A stretch of 35,506 bases of DNA from Spirochaetaceae bacterium (GCA_007693945.1 RECP01000035.1:1-35506); one strand, 5' to 3'. Counted from the first letter of the stretch, positions 24,907 to 31,774 are shown. The notes: generated by a model from the sequence alone, not told the origin. Made by a program: numbers and translations.

Positions 24907-26237
24907 CCAAAGAACTCCCCGTGCAAGGTCCGCATAGCAGTATCGACGCTACTCTCGGCCATGACCAGGCCCAGATTGATGTCCGACGAACCGAGCGAAA
25001 TCATGCGCAGCGGTACCGATGCCAGCGCTACGAAGACGCGCGTGACGAACGACGGATCACGCCACAGATTGCGACCGACCAGACTGAGAATCGCCTGTCG
25101 TTCCTCAATCTGCACCCTGCCATACTGCTCGAGTTCGGTGATCGCGGGGCCGAGATTCAGCGCGTTGTCCACGGTCATCGAAACCGAAACCTCGGAGGTC
25201 GCAACCAGGTCGACTGAAATGCGGAAGCGTTCGAAAACCGCAAAAATCCGGCTGAGGAAGCCGTACGCATTCAGCATGCGCGAAGAGTGGATGGTGATCA
25301 CCGTGATCCCTTTCCTGGTTGCCAGTGCGCGCACCCCGTGAGTCTCCGATTCGGCCTGAATTCTGGTTCCGGCCCGGTCGGGCCGTCCCGTGTTGCGTAC
25401 GGTGACCGGAATACCCAGTTCCACGGCCGGCTGGATAGTGAACGGGTGAACCACTTTGGCTCCGAAGAAGGCCAGCTCGGCGGCCTCGGAGTAGGAGAGA
25501 CTCTTGACCTGCCTGGCATCCGTCACAATGCGCGGATCGGCGGTCAGTATTCCGTCGACGTCGGTCCAGATCTGGACCTCCTCGGCCTGCAGAGCAGCGC
25601 CGAAGATGGTGGCGCTGAAGTCCGAGCCGCCCCGGCCGAGCGTGGAAGTGACGCCGTCGGCGGTCGCGCCGATGAACCCCTGGGCAATCAGCAGCATGCC
25701 GGGGAGCGGATGGATACCCTCGCGGATCAGACGATAGGAAGGTTCGAGCATACACGACGCGTTGGTGAAGTGCTCGTCGGTGCGTACGAACTGTCGGCTG
25801 TCCAGCAGCCGTACCGAAATCCCGCGTGCCTCGGCCGCCGCGGCAATCAGCACCGTTGAGAGACGCTCGCCGAACGAGACTACGGCGTCCTGCGTGCGCG
25901 GGGTACACTCTCGCACCAGCGAGACGCCCTGTATGAGGTGCCGCACGTCGGACATAAGCCGGTCGAGCGCGTTGTGGGTTGGACCTTCACGGCACTCCAG
26001 CAACTCGGAACAGGTCTCCATGTGGCGCTCGCGCACGCTCTCCAGCAGTTGCAGCGCATCTTCACTGTGACCACGTGAGGCCGAGGAGGCCATGGAAAGC
26101 AGATCGTCGGTCACGCCGGCCATTGCGGAGCTCACCAGCAGCGGGCTGCGCGGCAGTTCCTGGTGAGCGATATCGAGTACCCTGCCGATCCACTCCGCAT
26201 CCCGGACCGACGTTCCGCCGAACTTGAGCACGATCAT
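24903..26237 (-). CDS. lysC: Aspartate kinase (monofunctional)
   Basis: Protein of 444 residues from the ATG at 26237, giving MIVLKFGGTSVRDAEWI; the frame is open upstream but that part lies inside asd. It phosphorylates aspartate, the first step towards lysine/diaminopimelate, threonine and methionine. KFGGTSV (5-11), SFGERLSTVLIAAAAEARG, FVRTDEHFTNA and GRGGSDFSATIFGAAL are the kinase-domain marks; tandem ACT domains from about residue 300 probably allow feedback by an end product. The start overlaps the asd stop by 4 bp and its stop overlaps the J-protein start by 4 bp. Confidence 0.95.
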   Translation of the reverse strand: MIVLKFGGTSVRDAEWIGRVLDIAHQELPRSPLLVSSAMAGVTDDLLSMASSASRGHSEDALQLLESVRERHMETCSELLECREGPTHNALDRLMSDVRHLIQGVSLVRECTPRTQDAVVSFGERLSTVLIAAAAEARGISVRLLDSRQFVRTDEHFTNASCMLEPSYRLIREGIHPLPGMLLIAQGFIGATADGVTSTLGRGGSDFSATIFGAALQAEEVQIWTDVDGILTADPRIVTDARQVKSLSYSEAAELAFFGAKVVHPFTIQPAVELGIPVTVRNTGRPDRAGTRIQAESETHGVRALATRKGITVITIHSSRMLNAYGFLSRIFAVFERFRISVDLVATSEVSVSMTVDNALNLGPAITELEQYGRVQIEERQAILSLVGRNLWRDPSFVTRVFVALASVPLRMISLGSSDINLGLVMAESSVDTAMRTLHGEFFG

Positions 26238-27274
26238 GCGGGTATGTAGCCCATCGCGCAGAGCGCCTCGGCGTTCAGAATTGCCGCCCCGGCGGCGCCG
26301 CGCACCGTGTTGTGACCGAGAAGTACCATCTTGACGTCGAAGACCGAACAGCGGCGGATTCTGCCGACCACGGTTACCATTCCATTTCCGGTCCAGACAT
26401 CGCGTGCCGGTTGCGGCCGGTCTCTCTGTTCGGTCACGACAATGGGAGCCGACGGAGCCGAGTGAAGTCCGAGCTCCTGCGGCGGTCCGCGGAACTCGCG
26501 TAGTGCCTTGGCCACGGCTTCGGGAGCCGCAGGCTCGTCGAACCGGATCGAAACCGTCTCGGTATGACCGTCGAACACCGGTACCCGGGTGCACTGGGCA
26601 CTGACGGCAAAGGATGCCGGTTCAACGCCGTCGGGGCCGAGTGTGCCGAGTATCCTGGCGGCTTCGGTTTCCAGTTTCTCTTCCTCATCGCTTATGTAGG
26701 GGATCACGTTGCCGAGAATGTCCATTGAGGCAACACCGGGATAGCCGGCGCCACTGATGGCTTGCAGCGTGGTAACCTGTACTGCAGCAACGCCAAACGT
26801 CCGGTGCAGAGGCGCCAGTACCATGGCCAGGAACATGGTGGAGCAGTTGGAGTTGGTAACAATCGCGCCTTTGTACGGCTGCCGCTCGATCAGCGCAAAA
26901 TGGTCGCTGTTCACCTCCGGTATCACCAGCGGAACATCGGGATCCATGCGGTGATTCTTTGAGTTGCTGATGACAAAGTGGCCACTCTCGGCATAGTTGG
27001 TTTCCGCCGGTCCGGCAACCGAGCTGTCGAGACCGGAGAACAGAACGGAGCTGCTGAGACGCTCGTCGGTCGATTTCACCACCATTGAACGCAGTGATTC
27101 CGGCATCGCCTGATCCTGCTTCCAGAGGCAGGCGTCGGCATACGATTTACCCGCGGAGCGCGGTGAGGCGACCAGTTCCCGAATCTCGAACAGCGGATGA
27201 TCCTGAAGCAGCACCGCAAATTTCTGTCCCACTGTGCCGGTGGCCCCGAGCACTGCGACCGGTATGCTCTGCAT
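26234..27274 (-). CDS. asd: Aspartate-semialdehyde dehydrogenase, archaeal/fungal-type
   Basis: Protein of 346 residues from the ATG at 27274, chosen because GGGAG lies 8 nt upstream and the protein then starts MQSIPVAVLGATGTVGQKF; the frame is open to 27493 but without homology. It reduces aspartyl phosphate to aspartate semialdehyde with NADPH. The nucleotide loop GATGTVGQ (10-17) and the catalytic Cys144 in TNSNCSTMFL are clear. The GATGxVGQ loop and overall pattern point to the archaeal/fungal branch, not the E. coli branch. First gene of the operon with lysC; promoter at 27306-27334. Confidence 0.95.
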   Translation of the reverse strand: MQSIPVAVLGATGTVGQKFAVLLQDHPLFEIRELVASPRSAGKSYADACLWKQDQAMPESLRSMVVKSTDERLSSSVLFSGLDSSVAGPAETNYAESGHFVISNSKNHRMDPDVPLVIPEVNSDHFALIERQPYKGAIVTNSNCSTMFLAMVLAPLHRTFGVAAVQVTTLQAISGAGYPGVASMDILGNVIPYISDEEEKLETEAARILGTLGPDGVEPASFAVSAQCTRVPVFDGHTETVSIRFDEPAAPEAVAKALREFRGPPQELGLHSAPSAPIVVTEQRDRPQPARDVWTGNGMVTVVGRIRRCSVFDVKMVLLGHNTVRGAAGAAILNAEALCAMGYIPA

Positions 27275-27305
27275 CTGCGAACTCCCGAGTATCAAACTTG
27301 CTGCC

Positions 27306-27334
27306 ACTGTAAACAGCACCATATCGCCTGTCAA
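27306..27334 (-). promoter_or_regulatory. Sigma-70 promoter for asd-lysC-J protein
   Basis: On the minus strand TTGACA (27334-27329) and TACAGT (27311-27306) are separated by exactly 17 bp. The -35 is perfect. Transcription would start near 27299, giving a leader of about 25 nt before the asd ATG at 27274. It is back-to-back with the promoter of the helicase gene. Confidence 0.8.
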
Positions 27335-27360
27335 GCGAAGCGTACGGTACTGGTGGTGGT

Positions 27361-27389
27361 TGCCAGTGCCGACGCACTTCCGTATGATC
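27361..27389 (+). promoter_or_regulatory. Sigma-70 promoter for the JAMM-helicase gene
   Basis: TTGCCA (27361-27366) and TATGAT (27384-27389) are separated by exactly 17 bp. The start would be near 27396, about 24 nt before the ATG at 27420, whose ribosome-binding site GAAGG is at 27409-27413. It diverges from the asd promoter with about 26 bp between the two -35 boxes. Confidence 0.75.
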
Positions 27390-27419
27390 GGCACAGGTCC
27401 TACCGCATGAAGGCTATCA

Positions 27420-29855
27420 ATGAAGGCTGCTGACCGAATACTGCCGGATGTCATCCAGCAGATGCGCCGGCATATCGCGAACGTCGACGGCAACGAGGTG
27501 CTGTTTGTGGCGCACCTTGACAGTCAGGGCATGGTCTGTGGCGTAACGGCGGCCGCTCACGGGCACCGTTCAATGGTCCCCGCTCCGGCGGGGCACACCG
27601 AGCGTGGCGATATCGTGATTCACAATCACCCCGCCGGCAGACTGGTACCCAGTGAGGCCGATATCCAGGTTGCCGCGTCGCTGGCCGCGGGTGGAGTAGG
27701 GTCGTTTATCGTTGACAACCCGGTTGATGAGCTCTACGTGATCGTTGAGCCGGTTCGCCGGCGAGCGGCCACGGGGCTCGACGTTACCCGCCTCGCGGAA
27801 ACCCTGGCACCCGGCGGCGGGCTGAGTAGACTGCACTCCGGATTTGAACCGCGCGAATCACAGACTGAGATGCTGACGGCGGTGGCACGCGCATTCAACC
27901 ACGGCCGGATTGCGGTCCTGGAGGCGGGTACCGGCACCGGCAAGTCGTTTGCCTACCTCATCCCCGCCATCCAGTGGGCAACGCAGAACGAAGAGCGGGT
28001 CGTGATATCGACGGCCACCATCAACCTGCAGCAGCAGCTGATGGAGAAGGACATCCCACTGGTGCAAAGGCTTCTCGGCAGCCGCGAGCGTGCCGTGCTG
28101 GTCAAGGGCCGCGGGAACTACCTCTGCCCGCTGCGCCTCGGTGAAGCAATCGAGGAGGCCGGGCTGTTCAACGAGCGTCTCGAGGAGCTGCACTCACTGC
28201 GTCAGTGGTCCGCGAGTTCACCAACCGGCAGCCGTAGTGAGTTGCCGTTCATGGTCACCGATGGGCTGTGGGGCAAGGTAAACTCAGATGCCGACGTCTG
28301 TACCGGGATGCGCTGTCGTGAGCAGCAGAACTGCTTTGTGCTGCGGGCACGGCGCGAGGCTGCGGCCGCGCGCATTCTGGTCGCCAACCATCACCTGCTG
28401 TTCTCCGATCTGGCGCTGCGGGTGCGTGGCGTAGGTTTTGAGCAGGCCGCGGTATTGCCGCCGTTCCAACGGCTGGTATTCGATGAAGCGCACACAATCG
28501 AGAACAGCGCCACGTCGTTCTTTTCTCGCTCCTTCTCGCGTTTTTCGGTGGCCAAGCTTGGCACGCGGCTCTATCGCTCGACCAGACAACGCAGCCACGG
28601 GCTGGCGGTTTTGCTGCAGCGGTTGAGTCCGGCCGGGCAATCGTGGGACGCGCTGCCGCAGAGGGTAGATGACGTGCTGAGCGGAGCTGAAGCGCTCAAT
28701 CGGCTTACGGTGTCGCTGGTGCAGACCGGTGGAGGCAGCGTGCGCCTGACGCAGGCGCCGGTTTCATCTTTCACCGAGCCGCTGTTTGCCGAGCTCGGGG
28801 AACTGCAATCGCGGGTAACGGCTCTGGTGGACTACGTAGCGGTGCGAATACGCGGTCTGAACGAAGAGGATCAGGATCGGCCGGAAGTGTATGAGACGCG
28901 GCAGATACTTCGGCGCCTGGAGGAGATTGCCGCTTTATGTGAACAGTTGCGCCACTACGCCGATGAGCCGCAGACCGTGTACTGGATCGAGCGCCGCGGC
29001 GTGGCCGGTGAGCCGTTCGTGCGTTTCGTTGCCTCTCCGGTGGAGATCGGCCCGGTGATGGTCGAGGCGGTGTACGACCCGTTTGAGACGGTGGTCTTCA
29101 CCAGCGCGACCCTGACGGTCGATAGTCGGTTTGATTTCTGGACCAACCGCGTGGGATTGAACGGAGGCGATCCGGAGCGCGTGGTTCTGGCTTCCTTCCC
29201 GTCACCGTATCGGTTTGACCGTCAGGTGCTGCTCGCGCTGCCGCAGGATGCGCCCGCGCCCCAGGACGCGGCGTACACCGGTTACGTAAGCCGGTTTGTC
29301 CGTGATCTTCTGACGCTGTCCGAAGGCGGCGGTCTGGTGCTGTTCACGTCTTACGGCATGCTCGATACCGTCTACGACGAGGTCAAGCCGCAACTGGAGG
29401 AACAGGGGATATCCGTGCTGCGCCAGGGGGACGACGATCGGGCGCGGTTGCTTGGTACGTTCACCGCTGATCCGGCCAGCGTGCTTTTTGCCACCGACAG
29501 CTTCTGGGAGGGAATCGACGCCCCGGGTCACACACTGCGCGTCGTTGTGCTGTGCCGGCTGCCGTTTCGGGTTCCCTCGGATCCGGTGCTGCAGGCACGC
29601 ATGGAACTGATCCAGTCGCGCGGCGGCAGCCCGTTTGCCGAGCTCTCGCTTCCCGAGGCCGTAATTCGGCTGAAGCAGGGCTTCGGCCGGTTGATGCGGC
29701 GCGCTGATGATCGTGGCGTAGTTGTCATCACCGACTCACGCATAGTCACCCGATCGTACGGGCCGGTGTTTCTGAACTCCCTGCCGCAGACGGCGTGCAG
29801 CGTAAAAGCGCGCGATCGGCTGATGGCCGACATCGAGTCCTTCCTGTTTCCGTAA
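27420..29855 (+). CDS. DinG/XPD-type DNA helicase with N-terminal JAMM (RadC-like) domain
   Basis: Protein of 811 residues. Residues 1-125 form a JAB/JAMM domain with the full metal motif: Glu26, His68-x-His70, Ser78 and Asp81 (HNHPAGRLVPSEAD), closest in pattern to RadC. From about residue 140 comes a superfamily 2 helicase of the XPD/DinG group: Walker A EAGTGTGKS (168-176), DEAH (355-358), and motif VI near GFGRLMRR (about 752). Cys236, Cys294, Cys299 and Cys305 fit a 4Fe-4S cluster. Such helicases unwind DNA 5' to 3', resolving R-loops and G-quadruplexes. The usual extra domain on DinG of Gram-positives is an exonuclease, so this fusion is unusual. Whether the JAMM part is catalytic is unknown. 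Confidence 0.9.
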   Translation: MKAADRILPDVIQQMRRHIANVDGNEVLFVAHLDSQGMVCGVTAAAHGHRSMVPAPAGHTERGDIVIHNHPAGRLVPSEADIQVAASLAAGGVGSFIVDNPVDELYVIVEPVRRRAATGLDVTRLAETLAPGGGLSRLHSGFEPRESQTEMLTAVARAFNHGRIAVLEAGTGTGKSFAYLIPAIQWATQNEERVVISTATINLQQQLMEKDIPLVQRLLGSRERAVLVKGRGNYLCPLRLGEAIEEAGLFNERLEELHSLRQWSASSPTGSRSELPFMVTDGLWGKVNSDADVCTGMRCREQQNCFVLRARREAAAARILVANHHLLFSDLALRVRGVGFEQAAVLPPFQRLVFDEAHTIENSATSFFSRSFSRFSVAKLGTRLYRSTRQRSHGLAVLLQRLSPAGQSWDALPQRVDDVLSGAEALNRLTVSLVQTGGGSVRLTQAPVSSFTEPLFAELGELQSRVTALVDYVAVRIRGLNEEDQDRPEVYETRQILRRLEEIAALCEQLRHYADEPQTVYWIERRGVAGEPFVRFVASPVEIGPVMVEAVYDPFETVVFTSATLTVDSRFDFWTNRVGLNGGDPERVVLASFPSPYRFDRQVLLALPQDAPAPQDAAYTGYVSRFVRDLLTLSEGGGLVLFTSYGMLDTVYDEVKPQLEEQGISVLRQGDDDRARLLGTFTADPASVLFATDSFWEGIDAPGHTLRVVVLCRLPFRVPSDPVLQARMELIQSRGGSPFAELSLPEAVIRLKQGFGRLMRRADDRGVVVITDSRIVTRSYGPVFLNSLPQTACSVKARDRLMADIESFLFP

Positions 29856-29865
29856 AAAAAAAATC

Positions 29866-29967
29866 AGTGGTGCCGAAATTGTTGTCAGGCGTTTGCGGGC
29901 CACTGGTAGCCGTATTGATCCGCGTTAGCGCGGTTCGCATGGCCTCAACAACAATTTCGGCACCACT
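29866..29967. repeat. 102-bp element with perfect 20-bp inverted repeats, flanked by A-tracts
   Basis: The arm at 29866-29885 (AGTGGTGCCGAAATTGTTGT) is the exact reverse complement of 29948-29967. The interior of 62 bp contains the small hairpin CCGCG-TTAG-CGCGG. The element lies between A10 (29854-29863) and A9 (29972-29980). Two readings are possible. On the minus strand the stem is followed by T10, so it may be a second terminator or the 3' end of a small RNA. Alternatively the near-equal A-tracts could be target duplications around a small non-autonomous transposon inserted into the groES terminator tract. No transposase is nearby. Confidence 0.75.
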
Positions 29968-29971
29968 CTCT

Positions 29972-30005
29972 AAAAAAAAAGGGACACGGCCGTGAGCCGT
30001 GTCCC
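29972..30005 (-). terminator. Intrinsic terminator of groES
   Basis: GGGACACGGC (29981-29990) and GCCGTGTCCC (29996-30005) form a perfect 10-bp stem with a 5-nt loop. On the minus strand it is followed directly by nine T residues (A9 at 29972-29980 on the plus strand). It lies about 40 bp after the groES stop. Confidence 0.93.
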
Positions 30006-30044
30006 CGTGCTGCAGTCCGACGGTTTGACGTGTCGGCAACGGTG

Positions 30045-30311
30045 CTACTTTACAACCGCTACGATGTCGTCCATCTTGACGATCAGGTGATCAACGCCGT
30101 CAATCTTGATGTTGGTTCCCGCGTACTTGTCGTACATCACTTTGTCACCGTTCTTGACTTTGATCACGTCCTTGTCATCACCGATTGCCACAACGACCCC
30201 GGTCTGGGTCTTTTCCTGGGCAGTCTCGGGGATGTATAGCCCGCTCTTGGTCTTCTCTTCCTCTTTCTCCGTCTTGAGGAGCACACGGTCTCCGAGTGGC
30301 TGTATCTTCAT
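30045..30311 (-). CDS. groES: Co-chaperonin GroES
   Basis: Protein of 88 residues, slightly shorter than the usual 94-97. It forms the heptameric lid of the GroEL folding chamber. MKIQPLGDRVLLKTEKEEEKTKSGLYIPETAQEK includes the mobile loop, and GDKVMYDKYAG plus the C-terminal MDDIVAVV are conserved. A strong AGGAGGAAGAGG ribosome-binding site precedes the ATG. No groEL follows: the gene has its own promoter and terminator, so it is monocistronic. No CIRCE sequence for HrcA is visible upstream. Confidence 0.96.
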   Translation of the reverse strand: MKIQPLGDRVLLKTEKEEEKTKSGLYIPETAQEKTQTGVVVAIGDDKDVIKVKNGDKVMYDKYAGTNIKIDGVDHLIVKMDDIVAVVK

Positions 30312-30354
30312 CCTCTTCCTCCTGTCGCTTCACGTTGTATGAGTGTCCTGGAAT

Positions 30355-30365
30355 GAACAGTGTTC
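30355..30365 (-). promoter_or_regulatory. Operator-like palindrome at the groES start site
   Basis: GAACA-G-TGTTC is a perfect 5-bp inverted repeat with a single central base. It lies 8-18 bp downstream of the groES -10 box, so it covers the predicted transcription start. This is where a repressor would act. The match to any known regulator is uncertain. Confidence 0.4.
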
Positions 30366-30372
30366 GTCGCAA

Positions 30373-30401
30373 AATATACGATGGAAGGGTAATTCGGTCA
30401 A
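30373..30401 (-). promoter_or_regulatory. Sigma-70 promoter for groES
   Basis: On the minus strand TTGACC (30401-30396) and TATATT (30378-30373) are separated by exactly 17 bp. The predicted start is near 30366, giving a leader of about 55 nt before the groES ATG at 30311. Confidence 0.8.
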
Positions 30402-30424
30402 GGGGAATGTCGCTAACGCAGGAC

Positions 30425-30568
30425 TTCGAATTTTGACCGCACGGAGTCGGTTGGCATTGATATGGCTGCGGAGACGCTCCGAGGCGCACTCTCCGGCGCG
30501 GCGCCTGACTTCGCTGCCGCAGACAGACAGCCCGAGGCGCCCGTGGCGCCGGACGGTCAAAACGCGAA
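30425..30568. other. GC-rich region with nested inverted repeats, possible structured RNA
   Basis: This part of the 496-bp non-coding region has no plausible gene. TTTTGACCG (30431-30439) pairs perfectly with CGGTCAAAA (30554-30562). Inside, TCCGGCGC (30492-30499) pairs with GCGCCGGA (30546-30553), and GGCGCCT (30500-30506) with AGGCGCC (30535-30541), leaving a 4-nt bulge. CGGAG-ACG-CTCCG (30469-30481) forms a further hairpin. Together these give a three-way-junction shape of about 130 nt. No clear promoter or T-run goes with it on either strand, so an RNA gene is only a possibility; it might be a DNA-level structure or chance in GC-rich DNA. Confidence 0.3.
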
Positions 30569-30596
30569 CTGTGGTCGCTGACGGGTGAACCAGTTG

Positions 30597-30616
30597 CCAC
30601 TGCGCTGCAGCAGTGG
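30597..30616. promoter_or_regulatory. Upstream palindrome 1 of the sigma factor gene
   Basis: CCACTGC-GCTGCA-GCAGTGG has perfect 7-bp arms around a 6-bp centre that is almost self-complementary. It lies about 150-165 bp upstream of the -24 element of the sigma-54 promoter. The position fits an activator site, but the sequence differs from palindrome 2. Confidence 0.4.
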
Positions 30617-30656
30617 TGGCGTATTCTGATACACTATTGGTCGGCAGACGTGTATC

Positions 30657-30673
30657 TGGGTCACATTGACCCA
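30657..30673. promoter_or_regulatory. Upstream palindrome 2, candidate enhancer of the sigma-54 promoter
   Basis: TGGGTCA-CAT-TGACCCA has perfect 7-bp arms around 3 bp. Its centre is about 98 bp upstream of the -24 box, within the usual range (80-150 bp) for NtrC-type activator binding. It is not the classical NtrC site. Binding of the activator encoded at 22989-24407 is inference. Confidence 0.5.
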
Positions 30674-30721
30674 CCAGCGCATCTCCGGAGTGACGCTTCT
30701 ATACCAGGATCCCTAAATACT

Positions 30722-30734
30722 TATCATGTAATTA
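30722..30734 (+). promoter_or_regulatory. IHF-like site in an AT-rich stretch
   Basis: TATCATGTAATTA fits the IHF consensus WATCARNNNNTTR with one mismatch. It lies between palindrome 2 and the -24 box, within a strikingly AT-rich stretch (about 30709-30750) in otherwise GC-rich DNA. Bending here would bring an upstream activator to sigma-54 polymerase. Spirochaetes usually have HU-type proteins, so HU could do the same. Confidence 0.4.
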
Positions 30735-30760
30735 ATTAAAGCTTGCAAAAGGCTATCTGT

Positions 30761-30777
30761 TTGGCATGGAATTTGCT
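30761..30777 (+). promoter_or_regulatory. Sigma-54 (-24/-12) promoter of the sigma factor gene
   Basis: TTGGCATGGAATTTGCT fits the consensus YTGGCACGRNNNTTGCW with one mismatch. The invariant GG (30763-30764) and GC (30775-30776) have the exact spacing. Transcription should start near 30788, about 20 nt before the ATG at 30808 and just before its ribosome-binding site. No comparably good sigma-70 promoter was found in this position. Confidence 0.85.
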
Positions 30778-30807
30778 ACTAGAAGTTGCGTGGAGAGGAG
30801 GATTACA

Positions 30808-31686
30808 ATGCCAAAAGCTGAGCACAAAGCGACCAGCAGCCGTTACAATAGTCGTGATGATGAGAACGTTTTGTCAATATATCTCAAAGAGATCAACAAA
30901 ATCCCGCTTTTAACGCGTGACGAAGAGACCGAGTACGCGCGCGCAGCCGCACGCGGAGATCAGGATGCCAAGGACAAGCTTGTCCAGGCCAATCTGCGGT
31001 TTGTGGTCAATGTCGCCAAAAAGTACCAGAATCAGGGCCTTCCGCTTTCCGACCTGATTAGCGAGGGAAACATCGGGCTGTTAAACGCCATTGAGCGTTT
31101 TGACGTTGAAAAGGGCTACCACTTCATCTCCTATGCGGTGTGGTGGATTCGGCAGGCAATTCTCAAAGCGATCTGCGAAAAGTCGCGTATGATCCGGTTG
31201 CCGCTCAACCGAGCCAACGAGCTCGTGCAGATTGAAAAGGTACGCAAGGACATTCAGGGTGAGCGCGGAGAGGACGCCGAAATGCGGCGGATCGCTAAAA
31301 CGCTCAACATGAACCAGGATCATGTAGCGGACCTCATCAACATATCCCGCGATCTGATCTCACTCGAGACACCGGTCTACGCGGAAAAGGACTCATCGCT
31401 GCTCGGTGACTTTGTGCAAGATGAAGGCTACAAGGCGCCTGAGGCGCAGTTGATCGAGCAGGCGCTCAAGGATGACATCAACGAGGTACTGACCACGCTG
31501 AGCGCCAAGGAGTCGGAGATCATCCAGTACCGCTTCGGTCTCAATGGACGTAGTCCGCTCTCGCTCAAGGAGATCGGTGACAAGTACAAGCTCACCAAGG
31601 AGCGTATCCGCCAGATTGAGAAGAAGGCACTCAAGCGGCTGCAGCATCCCAAGCGCAGCCAGTTCCTCGAGAGCTACGTAGCGTAG
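30808..31686 (+). CDS. rpoS: Group 2 sigma-70 family sigma factor (RpoS-like)
   Basis: Protein of 292 residues from the ATG at 30808, which has GGAGAGGAGG upstream; the frame is open from an ATG at 30766, but that ATG overlaps the -24/-12 promoter. Region 1.2 (ENVLSIYLKEINKIPLLTRDEE), region 2 (LRFVVNVAKKYQNQGLPLSDLISEGNIGLLNAIERFD..., FISYAVWWIRQAI), region 3 and region 4 (EIIQYRFGLNG...LKEIGDKYKLTKERIRQIEKKAL) are present. Region 1.1 is absent, which with the size marks a group 2 (non-essential, RpoS-like) sigma rather than the housekeeping factor. It should redirect RNA polymerase to a stress or alternate-state regulon. The symbol is given by analogy with Borrelia and is not certain. Confidence 0.85.
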   Translation: MPKAEHKATSSRYNSRDDENVLSIYLKEINKIPLLTRDEETEYARAAARGDQDAKDKLVQANLRFVVNVAKKYQNQGLPLSDLISEGNIGLLNAIERFDVEKGYHFISYAVWWIRQAILKAICEKSRMIRLPLNRANELVQIEKVRKDIQGERGEDAEMRRIAKTLNMNQDHVADLINISRDLISLETPVYAEKDSSLLGDFVQDEGYKAPEAQLIEQALKDDINEVLTTLSAKESEIIQYRFGLNGRSPLSLKEIGDKYKLTKERIRQIEKKALKRLQHPKRSQFLESYVA

Positions 31687-31736
31687 CCAGGCTGCGGTGA
31701 GGCGCATATCTTCACCTCCTGCAAAATGATATCCGA

Positions 31737-31774
31737 CGGTCCCGGTGTGACTGTGTTGACACCGGGGCCGTTTT
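31737..31774 (+). terminator. Intrinsic terminator of the sigma factor gene
   Basis: CGGTCCCGGTGT (31737-31748) pairs with ACACCGGGGCCG (31759-31770) in a 12-bp stem with one G-T pair and a 10-nt loop, followed by TTTTGCG. It lies about 50 bp after the sigma gene. The short T-run makes it moderate in strength. Its 3' half overlaps the -35 box of the next promoter. Confidence 0.8.

Noticed and set aside
27407..27433. ATG at 27407 as start of the JAMM-helicase gene
   Set aside because: It is in another frame and stops after eight codons. It is the first copy of a short direct repeat (ATGAAGGCT) whose second copy is the true start at 27420.
30355..30365. LexA/SOS box (GAAC...GTTC) at groES
   Set aside because: The Gram-positive box needs four bases between GAAC and GTTC; here there are three, and groES is not an SOS gene. 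Kept only as an unnamed palindrome.
30766..30807. Earlier in-frame ATG of the sigma factor gene
   Set aside because: It lies within the -24/-12 promoter, upstream of the predicted transcription start, whereas the ATG at 30808 has a strong ribosome-binding site.
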